From: Ampelocalamus luodianensis
Lineage: Eukaryota > Streptophyta > Magnoliopsida > Poales > Poaceae
Assembly (NCBI GenBank): GCA_036346255.1
Contig: CM070618.1
Coordinates: 58,849,655 to 58,913,654 of the forward strand
DNA length: 64,000 nucleotides
Direction of reading: 5' to 3'
Made by a program: the position numbers and the translations under genes
Part shown: in pieces, positions 1 to 11,130 of the stretch
Layout of the letters: the number at the start of each line of letters is the position of its first letter
Numbering within the stretch: the first letter of the stretch is position 1
The notes under the pieces: generated by a model
Database searches by the model: none
What the model saw: only the letters and a program-made list of their open reading frames with translations
What the model was told of the DNA's origin: nothing

Positions 1-805
1 TACTCAACATGGACTAGAATGCGTGGCACCAATCCAATATAAGCATTTTTGTGATCATCGGGTTTGGAGGGGGATTTGTCCTATATAAGCATTTTAGTGA
101 TCACCGCTTTTGGAGGCGATTTGGATTCAAATCGTTATTTTTAGTTGAAATTTGAAACAAATCCCAAAAATTTCCAAAGAACCCCTCATATCCAAACAAC
201 CCCAAGTTTATACTTCATTGAACCGCATACACATTTCTCGACTTCATTAACATAGGTTATGTTGAAAGTATGAGCATTTTCAATTACTTTAATCCGTAAA
301 TATAGTAGATAAATCATGAGAATTACTCTAGTCATTTTCACAAAGTAAATGAACAAGAACACTATAGCCATACTAAGATCCGAAAGGACATAAACTAGTA
401 TACCTATCTCGGTGTTCAAGTTAACAAATGATAAGAAAAATAACCAACTAATATGTGCAAGATAGACATACCCGGATGCAGAAGAAGGAGTAGTAGTAGG
501 AGTTCCGGATCCATGAGCGACAGCAGGAGTCTTGTCGCTTGTGTCATGGCGAGTGGTAGTAGTCGTGCGATTGATGTAGACGTAGCGAGAAACGAATGAA
601 GAAGAAGAAGCGGCGATCGCGCGAACGCCTCCCAAGAACCTTATTCGCCGCCGCCGTGCAAGCATTCGATGACGATGGTTCCGAGGCTCGCTTCTCCGGT
701 GCGATCGTACACGCGCCACGGATGGAGATCGCCGAGACAAGAACAAAACCATGGTATACTATTGTCTTTGGAGAGTGTTCATCGCCGTAAGAACAAGTGC
801 TCGCT

Positions 806-818
806 CCATATAAAGGCA
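806..818 (-). promoter_or_regulatory. Probable LTR TATA box
   Basis: On the minus strand the sequence CTTTATATGG lies about 590 bp into the LTR, where a U3/R promoter is expected. The 27-bp tandem array sits directly upstream of it in the transcription direction. Position and motif are seen; promoter activity is inferred. Confidence 0.5.
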
Positions 819-853
819 AAAACCCAGAGACTAGAAACGGTCGTCATTACCCA

Positions 854-957
854 CTAGTAACTGCAGCCATTACCCAATCACTAGTAACCGCAGCCATTAC
901 CCAGTCACTAGTAACCGCAGCCATTACCCAGTCACTAGTAACCGCAGCCATTACTGC
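854..957 (-). repeat. 27-bp tandem repeat in the copia U3
   Basis: About four copies of a 27-bp unit beginning CTAGTAACYGCAGCCATTAC, with ctag recurring at 854, 881, 908 and 935. On the coding strand of the element the core reads TGGGTAATGG. Its place just upstream of the TATA-like box is typical of LTR enhancer repeats. Confidence 0.75.
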
Positions 958-1401
958 TACCGATTTCTGAAACAGAGCATGTTCTACTTAATGGCAAAAA
1001 CAAAGAGACTAGAAACGGTCACCATTACTCACTGGTAACTGAACCGTTACTGCCAGCCATTTGTTAATGCCATTAACTGCGAGTCAGTGCGTTTCGATTT
1101 TCGAATAGATAAAGAAAACGCCGACGCACTCGACACGCTCGCACAGACGCTACAAGATACGCACACGCACACGCACCGCACGGCGAGGCGGCGTGGCGTG
1201 GCGAGGCGAACGAGCGAGCGCGTGTATTGGCTCTCTCCAATTCCACAAGGGGGCTACCACGTTCCACCTTTTAAAGTGGTGTAACTCCCATTCAACTCTC
1301 CATATGGGACTAAATAGTTTTAGCACATGCACATGGGCCTTTGAGATTTTCCAGGAATTGATTAGGATTAAACATAGGCTCAACCCGTATTAATTCCAAC
1401 A

Positions 1402-1418
1402 ATCCCCCACTAGATCCC
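1402..1418 (-). promoter_or_regulatory. Polypurine tract of the copia element
   Basis: The minus strand reads GGGATCTAGTGGGGGAT directly before the TGTTGGAA start of the 3' LTR. This is the usual copia plus-strand priming site. Confidence 0.75.
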
Positions 1419-1949
1419 AAGGGCACATGTCAAATGCATTGACCCAGATTGTTTTGATATACCGGTGTTTTGATGGAGACCGGTTAAGGTTGAACATCCA
1501 CCTAGAATGAGTTACACTTATCCACAATCGCACAATGGACTGAGCCTTGAATTGACAGTTTTATGTGGATAAGTTTTACCAGTCGCCGAGCATCCCCGCG
1601 GGTTGAAGCATATGAGTCATACTCCGGCCTATTCATGAGCTTCTAGAGATTACCCTATCTCATAGATCGCGACTAGCATCGGCTCATATAGGTGTGTTCT
1701 TTCAAGATCGCTCAGAGGACAACATCTTTGCTTAAACAAGCCACGAACACATTAAGATAATAATCAACCTCATACAGATTTAGGAGAGAATTGCATCTCC
1801 AATGGAGTGGGTCTATAAAAGTACTCTCCTCCCAGTTAACCAAAAGTTTGTTTCGCCAATCCTACTTCACAGATCTCCGATCATATAGGATGGGTTACCA
1901 CTATGGTATAACTCACGTGGGTCTCAAACCCATCTCCTCGATGCATTGT

Positions 1950-4450
1950 CTATCACATTCCGTGATAAACCCTTTGTGAAGGGATCGCAGATTCTTAGTC
2001 GCTTGGATATAATCCAAAGCTATTACTCCGAGTTTCTCATTTTTTCGATGATTTCATCTTTCTTCACATGTCTTGATGCCTTCATATTATCCTTAGAATT
2101 GTTCACTTTGACGATCACATCCGATTGTCACAATTCATCGAAATAGCCGCACCGGTTTTCAACCACCGCAAATTCATCAAGAGCTCACGGCCATTCGGCT
2201 TCAACGATGTGATATCTAATGTTGTGTGTTCGCTTCCATTGTTGACCTCGTTAAGATGATCCGCTTGCAAGACTTCCATGAAACAGCGCCACTCCAAGTG
2301 TGAAGATATATCCACTTGTGGCCTTAATCTCATCAAGATCGATATCCAATTTGAATCGCTATAACCTCCAGACTGGGTACCCGTGATAGTGAATGCCATA
2401 ACTCATAGTACCTTTTAGATAGCGCATTACCCTCTCAAGAGCATGTCAATGATCATCTCCTGATTAGAAACAAAACGACTTAGTTTGCTCACAAAGAAAC
2501 GAGATGTCGAACCTAGTACCGCTAGCTAAATACATGAGTGAACCAATTATCCGAGAATATCTCAATTGGTTTCGCTATTCTCCGATTCTTCCTAAGCAAC
2601 ATGCTAGGATCATAAGGTGTTGGAGAGGATTTGCGATCGCTATAACCAAAACGACTCAAAACCTTTTCCACATAATGAGATTGCAACAATGTAATCCCAC
2701 CATCATCACTCTCAACAACTTGATGTTCAAGATAACATCAGCTACCCCCTGATCTTTCATCTCAAAATTCGAGACAAGAAATCCTTGACTTCCTAATTAC
2801 ATTAAGGTTGGTCCCAAAGATCGATGTCATCAACATACAAACATAGAATGACTCCTCGCCCCACCATGGCGACAATACACACATCTCGTCGACTTCATTC
2901 ACAACAAAGCTGCAGATGTTAAAGTTCTCATCGAACTTTTCATGCCATCGCTTAGGTGCTTGTTTAAGACCATACAAAGATTTCAACAACTTGCACACCT
3001 TTCCTTCTTGACCATCTACTACAAATCCATCCGTCGTTCCATGTAAATTTCTCGTCCAACTCTCCATTTAGGAAAGTCGCCTTAACGCCCATCCGATGAA
3101 CGAAGACTGTGAGGCAACGAGAGATAGTAGTACTTAATAGTGGTCAATCTAGCCACAGTGAGTAAGTATCAAAGAAATCTTCGCCTTCCTTTTGAGTATA
3201 ACCCTTGGCCACAAGCCGTGCCTTGTACTTCTCGATAGTACCATCAAGCCTAAGCTTCTTTTGAACACCCACTTACATCCTACAGGTTTACAACCATAAG
3301 GACGCTCAATGATCTCCCAAGTTCCATTAGAGATAACGAAATCCATTTCACTACTGGATCGCTTCCTTCCAAAGATTCAAGATCCGGAGAAGCATATGCT
3401 TGTAAATGGTACTTGGAGTATCATCCACAAGGTACACAATGAAATCAGGACCAAAAGACTTTGCGCACCTTTGTCTTTACTCTTCCTCGAATTTCATTAT
3501 CTTCCTTCTCGAGAATTTGCTCGGGGTTTGCTCAAAATATTCCATTGGAATGGCAGTTCGGGAGTTGTATCAGCTCCTAACTTGATGAAATAGGCATATC
3601 TTTCATCGAAAAATATCCTCAAAGAATGTAGCATCTCTCGACTCCATAATTGTACCGACATGCACGTCAGTGCTCTCAGATTTCACCACTAGAAATCTAT
3701 ATCCAACGCTATGATGAGCATAGCCTAGAAAAACGCAATCCACGGTTTTTGGTCCAAGCTTACGCTTTTTGAAATCGGCACATTGACTTTCGCTGACAAC
3801 CCCAAGTGCGCAAGTATGAAAGTGATAGTCTTTTCTTCTCCCATTGTTCATATGAGGTTATCTCTTTATTCTTTGTGGGAACCTGTTTAGGACATGACAT
3901 GAAGTCAATATAGCCTCCCCACCATGCTTTGGAAAGACCATTGCTTTCTAACATAGCGTTAACCAAATCCGTTAGAGTGCGATTCTTTCTTTCAACAACC
4001 CCGCTTGATGGGTGAATAGGAGGCGTCCTCTTATGGATTATACCATGTTCTCACATAATAAATTAAACTCATTAGAAAAGTACTACGCCAACGATTAGAC
4101 CTAACCCTTTTGATTTTCTTTTCAAGTTGATTTTCACTTCGCTTATAGATTTTAAAGTAGTGAAGAGCTTCATCTTTAGTTTTCAAAAGATACACATAAT
4201 GTAACCTAGTGGAGTCATCAATCAAAGTCATGAAATATCTATTACCACCTTTTGTCAACACACCATTCATCTCACACGATCCGAATGTATGAGTTCTAAT
4301 GGTGCCAAGTTTCTTACATCCGCGCCTTATGAGGCTTACGAGGTCGCTTTGATTGAACACAAACTTGACACTTAGAACCTTTGGCAAGGATAAATTTCGG
4401 ATTAACTCTAAATCAAGCAATCACGTCATGCAACCAAAATTTATGTGACA
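1950..4450 (-). pseudogene. copia pol remnant: integrase, reverse transcriptase, RNase H
   Basis: Reading from high to low coordinates: an integrase core piece (4420-4031; FMTLIDDSTRLHYVYLLK), an integrase C-terminal piece (3966-3603), the start of the reverse transcriptase (3346-3149; NGTWEI and GCKWVFK), the RT segment with LYGLKQAPKRWHEKF (3067-2762), and an RNase H piece (2399-2115) with SDSNW-like and SGYIF-like residues. These are diagnostic of Ty1/copia polyproteins, which copy RNA to cDNA and integrate it. Several frame changes and stops separate the pieces, and the catalytic YVDD region near 2830 is disrupted. No functional product is expected. Confidence 0.85.
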
Positions 4451-4829
4451 AAGTCGTGAATGCCAAATAGTAGTCTCATTACCAATCAAAATATGGTTCA
4501 CAATATTATTACATAAATCTGAAGAGATAGGCGAAACAAGCCTCCGCACACATAGCCTTTACCAACAAATTGTCCACACTTGGACATTACAAATTTATTG
4601 GACTCAAATACCGCCTAAAGCCATCTCTACACGTAAGAGATCCGCTCACGAGATTCTTATTGATAGATGGCACATGATGCACGTTCTTCGATTGCACAAT
4701 CTTCCCAAGTAAACTTCGATCGACCTTGCCAACACCATGAACAAGGCATGTGACCCGCTCCCCATTAGAACTACCGAATCCCGAGTGACACGGTAAGAAG
4801 AGAACAATGAAATATCAAACACACATGTA

Positions 4830-5757
4830 TATTAGCACCAGTATTCATCCACCAATCGGTGATTGACATACTGGAAAGAACAAAGAGGTAAATTACCATA
4901 CCTCGATGTTCCGTCTCGGAGTACCAACAACAACATTAGCGATTTAGAATTCGCCTGCCGATTCTTCCCACCTCTTGCGTTGGATCGCAATCCTTGGCCC
5001 AATGACCAGTGTTCGCCACACACAAAGCAAATGCTATCTTTTGTGTTCTTCTTCTTCTTCTTGAAGCTAGTTGTTTGTGCGATCTTGTTCTTGCCTTTGA
5101 ACTTTTGAGCTTGGCCATTCTTTTTCTGTACCACATTGGCACTAGAATTTCCCTCATTACCTCTAATATGTGTATCTTTTGCCCTCGCCTTCTCTTCAAC
5201 ATCAAGAGACCCAATGAGATTTTCAACAGAAAACTCTTGTCTCTTGTGTTTCAGGGAAGTAGCAAAATTCCTCCAAGAAGGAGGAAGCTTGACAATAATG
5301 CCTCCCGCGATAAACTTGTCCTAGAACACACATTTGAAGTGCTCTAGTTCTTTGGCCATGGATTGTATCTCATGAGCTCGCTCAACTACGTAACTACCGT
5401 CAACCATTCTATAGTCATGATATTGCTCCATGAGATACAATTCACCGCTCGCATCCAAAACCCCAAACTTGGCCTCAAGTGCATCCCACATCTCTTTCCT
5501 AGTTTTAATCACCATGTATGCATCAACTAACTTCTCACCAAGAACGCTATCACGGCACTTTAAAAGGTTATCGCAGCCTCAACGCTTGCTCCTGTTCAGG
5601 AGTAAGTGTTCCTTCAGGCTTGCCACTTGCTACATGAAAAACGTTCATGGCAGTTAGCCAAAGCACCATCTTGGTACGCCACCTCTTGTAATTCGCAGCG
5701 TCGAATTCAGAGGGTTTTAGCGCAGCGGCAAAACCAGTTGACGAAAAATGCCTATCT
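4830..5757 (-). pseudogene. copia gag remnant with a CCHC zinc knuckle
   Basis: The frame opens near 5745 with a peptide containing TGFAAALKPSEF and YKRWRTKMVLWLTAMNVF, the N-terminal signature of copia gag. Around 5000 the two halves of a CX2CX4HX4C zinc knuckle lie in different frames (CFVCG and GHWAKDC), showing a frameshift. No ATG precedes the conserved start: an in-frame TAA lies just upstream and the LTR follows within about 25 bases. The primer-binding site and gag start therefore seem to be missing. Confidence 0.8.
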
Positions 5758-5771
5758 TAAGGTTTTTGGAT

Positions 5772-5973
5772 TGTTGAAAGTATGAGCATTTTTCGAATTA
5801 CTTTAATCCAGAAATATAATAGATAAATCATGAGAATTACTCTAGTCATTTTCACAAAGTAAATGAACAAGAACACTATAGCCATACTAAGATCCAGAAG
5901 GACATAAACTAGTATACCTATCTCAGTGTTCAAGTTAACAACAGATAAGAAAAATAACCAACTAATATGTGCA
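5772..5973 (-). repeat. Truncated 5' LTR of the copia element
   Basis: Begins TGTTGAAAG like the 3' LTR and stays collinear with it for about 200 bp, to the shared atgtgca. It then switches to unrelated GC-rich sequence. The whole U3 and promoter portion is gone. Confidence 0.85.
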
Positions 5974-6480
5974 GGCACTCGCCGCCCCCTTCCTTCACTT
6001 CGCCAAAGACTCCCACCTCGTCCCCCTCTCTCTGCACTCTTGCTCCCTCCCCCTCTATTTTACCTCGCCGATGTTGCAGCCGCCGTGCTTGGTCGGTCAG
6101 ATCAGGAGTGTCGCGCGCTCCTTTTCCCCTCCGCCCCGTGCGCCGACTCGGCCGCCTCCTCCCCTTCCTTCCTCTTCCTCGCCCTCACCCTCACCCTTGC
6201 ACACGCCGTCTCCGCCGCCTTGCCGGCTCTTGCCCGCGCGCCGACTCGGCCGCCTCCTCCCCTTCCTTCCTCTTTCTCGCTCTCGCCCTCGCCCTCGCCC
6301 TCGCCGTCTCAGTCGCGTTGGCGGCTCGTGCCCGCGCGTCGACTTGGTGTCGCCCTCGGCTCCACCCCTTCCTCCTTGCCCGGCCGTCCCACCTCGAGTC
6401 CCAAGCCGCGCCGTCGCCCTCCCCCCCTCCGCTTAGGTGTTCCTCATTTACAGTTTAGGGATGATTTCCTTGTTCATTAA
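5974..6480. other. GC- and CT-rich leader-like segment
   Basis: Pyrimidine-rich sequence rich in cctc and tcgccc, resembling a grass 5'UTR or first exon. It includes an internal direct duplication of about 98 bp (gcgccgactcgg recurs at 6140 and 6238). Three overlapping plus-strand frames stay open only because of base composition. It ends where the MetRS-like pseudogene region begins and might be that pseudogene's leader. No protein is recognised. Confidence 0.4.
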
Positions 6481-6565
6481 TTGCGCTCTCAATAAATTAA
6501 CAAGTTTGGTGTTCCTTGTTTGTTTTTGCGTTTCTTTCTTGTGCTGAATTCTGACCATGCTTCAG

Positions 6566-7250
6566 GTTTGTGGGACAACACTGTGTGTCCGCAGCAATGA
6601 TCACTTATTCTTATAGCTCTCGCTGTTGAAGGACACACTACAGAAGTACATCAACGAGACCTATGTAGCTGGATCTTGAGCCAAAATGCCATTCGCGCCA
6701 CAAATCCTTGGCTGAAGGAAGGTTTTAAGCCTTACTCTGTTACCAGGGATCTGAAATGGGCCGTCCCTGTGCCACATGAGAAATACAAGGATAAGGTTTG
6801 ACATTTTTCCATGCATTGATGTATATGGAAAATCTGAATTGTATTTTCTTCGAATTTGTATTGATGACTGTCCATTCTGATGAATGAGTTCAGTTGTTCT
6901 TCTATTTATCTGATGCACCAATCGGTTATATCGCCATCGCAGCCTGCTACACACCTGGGTGGGACAAGTGGTGGAACGAACCAGAGAATGTTGAATTGTA
7001 TGAGTTCATGGAGAAAGACAGTGTTCCATTCCGCACGGTATGTATGATTCTTTTGGCAGCTTTGAGCTTACAATATTCCCAGACGGCCACATGCTTAAGA
7101 AGCTTCGAACATATCTACATCATGCCTTTTTTTTACAACTAAATCTTTAAAAGCTAATCCAGCATGTATTTACGTTGCAGCATGCTTCTTTGCCACACCT
7201 TGATGAATGCACATACTTTTTGTCGTTTTATGGTCATGGAGGTAATTTTT
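6566..7250 (+). pseudogene. Methionyl-tRNA synthetase-like pseudogene fragment
   Basis: Two exon-like blocks with splice signals match the plant cytosolic MetRS core. Block 1 (6566-6795, bounded by AG and GT) contains NDHLFL, KYINETYVAG, SQNAIRATNPWLKEG and TRDLKWAVPVPHEKYKDK. Block 2 (6894-7037) contains DAPIGYIAIAACYTP and WDKWW..PENVELYEFM. A weaker third piece after 7181 may correspond to the following conserved region. A TGA and frameshift fall in block 1 between YVAG and SQNA, another stop follows LFL, and the N-terminal HIGH region and C-terminal KMSKS region were not found. MetRS charges tRNA-Met; this copy cannot. It is either a duplicated fragment or a captured gene piece. Confidence 0.75.
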
Positions 7251-7335
7251 GATGTTTCCTATTCAGGTATGGCTTAATATTACATTGTCTCTTCAGTTGT
7301 ACTGAGTGTGGTTTAGCCGTTTAGGCCTGTCAAAT

Positions 7336-7648
7336 GTGCTTTGATTGGATTAGTATCATCTGAACTCTTTACAACCTAATCCAGTTAATAATTACAGACA
7401 ATCAATCCTTAGTTTCAATGGTACAACCTTAGCCAGTTCTAAAGCTGGTATTGTTACCTTACACCATGTAGATGGCCGGTAAGATTCTACGGGTGCTTTG
7501 ATTGGATTAGTATCATCTGAATTCTTTACAACCTAATCCAATTAATAATTACAGACAATCAATACTTAGTTTCAATGGTACAACCTTAACCAGTTCTAAA
7601 TTCGGTATTGTTACCTTACACCAAGTAGATGGCCGGTAAGATTCTACT
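7336..7648. repeat. Two-copy 157-bp tandem duplication
   Basis: The segment beginning gtgctttgattggattag at 7336 repeats from 7493, including tagatggccggtaagattcta at both ends. A few substitutions separate the copies. Confidence 0.8.
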
Positions 7649-7978
7649 GCATACGCACACGGGTTTGTTCATATTCTGTTTAACCTAAATATAATTAGCA
7701 CCATAGCGTTGTGCTAGTGCTTTCATCCTGTACCTGATGTATGTAAGCATCTACTATCAGAAATTTATCCCAGTCACTTGTTATTAGATCATCCTTTTTG
7801 CTTGTCCTATTTACCCTTTCCTGAAGGTTCATGACCTTTCGATTCATTCCAATGGATTTTATTGAAAGCTGAAACCAAAGGGATTGCTTAGATGGTCAAT
7901 AATGTTCACTACCACTATAAACTGTGGGAATTGTCCCAATTAAACATGCTTAGCATTGATTAGATGCTGTTCTCACTC

Positions 7979-8460
7979 CGTGGAGGTGATCTGTGTTGTG
8001 TTTGTCTTTCCAGTATTCTAACATGGCAATAGCAAATAAAATAATTCACCATGGAGGTGATCTGTGTTATGTTTGTCTTTCCAGTATTCTAACTTGGCAA
8101 TAGCAAAAAAATTCAGCAGTTCCACATTCCAATTTTACGATTGGGTGTAACAGGTACAAGTGCATAGTATAAGTGTCAGTTGTAAATTGACATTCTTTGA
8201 TATTTTTTCTTGGGTTAAAAAAGCATGCATTCAATGTCATCTGTTTATGTGTGACAACGAAATGTTCCATTATTCTAACATGGCAATAGCAGATAAAATA
8301 ATTCCTCAGTTTCACATTTCCATTTTAATGATTGGATGTAACAGGTACAAGTGCATAGTATAAGTGTCAATTGTAATTTGCCATTCTTTCAAAAAAAAAA
8401 TCTGAGTTAAAAAAACTGCAGTCCATGTCATCTGTTTATGTGTGACGACCGAATGTTTTA
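7979..8460. repeat. Nested tandem duplications (about 70 and 185 bp)
   Basis: gtggaggtgatctgtgtt and tatgtttgtctttcc-like segments repeat near 7980 and 8050. A longer unit starting near 8090 (tattctaacttggcaatagc through gtcatctgtttatgtgtgac) repeats near 8272. The DNA is AT-rich, with no coding sequence recognised. Confidence 0.7.
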
Positions 8461-8916
8461 TCTGTCGACATGACAAACTGTCTTTTGTTATTTCAGGAAA
8501 AGGGGTCACTAGATTCTGTGCCAAACATCTACATGTGCAAGTATTACTAAATGAAGCATATCCCTCTGGTGATTAGCTACTTCTGTTCAGAAAGCGTTTT
8601 TCAAGTACATATCACGTTTTCTATTTTGATCATGAACTGACTCAGACTAAATCCTGAAACGGCCTGTTTGCTTTACTAATTTCAATTGTTCACTGAGATG
8701 GTCTACTTGGAAAATGGAAAAACTATGCCTGAATTGATACTGTTTTATCTAACAAGATGGGTTGGCTCTATGTTGGGTCCTGACTGGAAGAGGTCTGTAC
8801 AGCTCGTTGATTATTTAGGTTGGATAGATCGATTTAAGAATGGCATGCACATAACTGAAACTATGAAAACGTTTAGCACTTTGTGGTAGACTGATGTATC
8901 AGTGTTAACTTTCAGG

Positions 8917-10130
8917 GAAGTACCACAGAATGCTGCCTATTCAGGAATGCCTCATCGAAAGCATTCTAGAAATGCATGCCCTCATTCAGGTTTTAGTTCT
9001 TACGACTGTATGATTGGTTGCACAGTTTGATTTCGTTTAGATCCTATCGGTTTTCCAACTCGCTATTGTTCAAAATTATTACTCTACAGCAGTGGAGTTC
9101 CTAAGAATTATATTCCATCGCAACTTTCCCCATGGAATGCAGCCTTGTTTAGATTCTTTCCAGCTTTCATCAGAACAACAATCTTGCATTACTTACACAT
9201 TTTTTCTTTATTAATATTGAACCTAAATAGTTTCTTATCTGAAGATGTGGAAACTTTTGTGTTCAGTTGCTCCTGCACCAAGAATCTGATGACTCAGCAC
9301 GGTTGTCCCAAGTTTGCACTTTTCAGAGCTTATTTCTTCGTCAGGAATTATCTTATGCAATTACCGATGCCAAACTTTTATTTCTTAGATTGAAAAAGAA
9401 CAGCTCCCAAGTTTGCACTTTTCAAAGCTTATTTCTTCGTCAGGAATTATCTTATGCAATTACTGATGCCAAGGTTTTATTTCTCAGATTGAAAAAGAGC
9501 AACTCTTACCTCATTTAGTACAACCATAAATGAATAAGTGAACGGTGCTTCATCTACAATTTGAGTATGACAGACAGTGTTATCTTTCAGGAAGTACCAC
9601 GGAGTGCTACCTATTCAGAAGTGGCTCATCAAAGCACTCCAGAAATGCATGCACTTACTCAGGTAGTAGTTCTTACGACTGTATGATTGGTTTGACAATT
9701 TGATTGCTTTTAGATCTGATAGGTTTTCCTTCTCACTATTGTTCAAAATTATTACTCTACAGCAATCGAGTTCCTAAGAATTATATTCCATCACAACTTT
9801 CCCCATAGGCTGCAACCTTGTTTAGATTCTTTTCAGCTTTCATGAGAACAACGGTCTTGCATTACTTACACATTTTAGCCTTCTCAATATTTTAACTAAA
9901 TAGTTTTTATCTGAACATCTGAAACTTTTGTGTTAAGTTGCTCCTGCACCAAGAATCTGATGATTCAACACGGTTGTCCCAGGTTTGCACTTTTCAAAGC
10001 TTATTTCTTCGTCATGAATTATCTTATGCAATTACTGATGGCAAACTTTTATTTCTGGGATTGATACAGAGCAGCTCTTACCTCATTTAGTACAACCATA
10101 AATGAATAAGCGAACAGTTAGTTTAGCTAT
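8917..10130. repeat. 674-bp tandem duplication containing an exon-like block
   Basis: The unit starting gaagtaccac at 8917 repeats at 9591 and runs to about 10130. Each copy opens with a short exon-like block after ttcag (second copy: peptide EVPRSATYSEVAHQSTPEMH, then a GT). The first copy also holds a two-copy duplication of about 92 bp (near 9309-9500, CAAGTTTGCACTTTTCARAG). A further duplication of about 127 bp follows near 10118-10340. Confidence 0.75.
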
Positions 10131-10339
10131 AATCTGAGTTCGCCAGACAACCTTTTTCATAAATCAATTCTTCCTAAATTCTGAGTGTTTTGTTTCATTT
10201 TGGGAGAGAAGCAAAATACATTGGCCAAATGACTCAGCGAACGATGGCTTCAGCTACAATCTGAATTTGGCAGACATACTTTTTCATAATTCGGTCCTTT
10301 CTAACTTCTGACTGTTTTACTTGGTTTTCAGAGAGAAGC

Positions 10340-11130
10340 AAAATAAATCGGCCATCAGCACGTTGAACTGTATGATTTCGATACTATGCACAAATCACAT
10401 GGTACGTTTAGCACCAGACACATGTTTTTTCCATTCTTAATTCTTGGTCCATCCATTGCCTCTTCTTGCGGCACCTTGATAACTATGGTACATATTCCCT
10501 TCTTGAGGCAGATACCAAACCTCCGGAGATTCGCCCCTGCTACACACCCTGGAACAGACTCTTCTACTGCAGAAACTACACTGAATCCCCATTTTCCTCT
10601 GTCCGTTACACCAGACCCAAAAGACGCTTCCGCAGTTCAGCTACACCTGAAACCACATGAAACAATACTGCACAGACCGCCATCCCCAGATATCAGCGAG
10701 GTTAACCCCTTTGCCCTTAGTTATAACTATGTGCCCTTATTCGCATCGATACAAATTTGCTTCAGCCCGTATACATAACATGTCATTTCTGTTTCCCAGC
10801 ACACGCATCCTGCAACAACACTTCTACAGAGCACGAAACGTCCTGCTCCAAATTCACCATCGTGGCCTGGAACTGCTCAGGATAGTGCAAGGTACTTACC
10901 TCAGATATTGCTTTTACATTACATAAGTTCATGGTACTTATGATTCGTCAGTGCCAATCATGCTGTTTGTCTATTTCCAGTGAGATGAAACAGACAAAAA
11001 ATGCTCGGTTGTCAGAAAAATTGCCATGGATCAAACGCCAGGAACATAGGGCAACATGTAATAGGCTAACAATGCATAGCCATCCTTCCCCTGTCATATC
11101 AGTTCAGATCTATCATGTTTGTTAATTACT
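10340..11130 (+). other. Unrecognised exon-like blocks with splice signals
   Basis: Several AG..GT bounded stretches occur: about 10512-10698 (peptide with HPGTDSSTAETTLNPHFPLS), 10801-10890 (HPATTLLQS, RPAPNSPSWPGTAQD) and 10980-11056 (EMKQTKNARLSEKLPWIKRQ). They read as low-complexity plant exons, possibly the 3' part of a broken gene that also included the duplicated block upstream. No family is recognised, and no single start-to-stop model could be built by eye. Confidence 0.3.

Larger units (their letters stand above)
260..1401 (-). repeat. 3' LTR of the copia element
   Basis: On the plus strand it starts TGTTGAAAG and ends TTCCAACA, giving the inverted TGTTG..CAACA termini expected of a copia LTR. 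A polypurine tract abuts it at 1402. Length is 1142 bp. It contains a TATA-like box and a 27-bp tandem repeat (separate entries). Sequence from 260 to 459 matches 5772-5973. Confidence 0.88.
260..5973 (-). mobile_element. Degenerate Ty1/copia LTR retrotransposon, 5'-truncated
   Basis: A minus-strand copia element with gag, integrase, reverse transcriptase and RNase H remnants in copia order. Its 3' LTR is complete (260-1401). Only about 200 bp of its 5' LTR survive (5772-5973). Where both LTRs exist they differ by about 8 substitutions and 2 single-base indels, counted by eye, so the insertion is not recent. All frames carry stops or frameshifts. The right end stops abruptly against GC-rich sequence, so no target duplication can be scored. 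Element identity is seen in the sequence; the exact family is not assigned. Confidence 0.9.

Noticed and set aside
5926..6480. Three overlapping Pro/Ser/Ala-rich frames
   Set aside because: Simple CT-rich composition, and one frame crosses the copia LTR boundary, so it cannot be an original gene.
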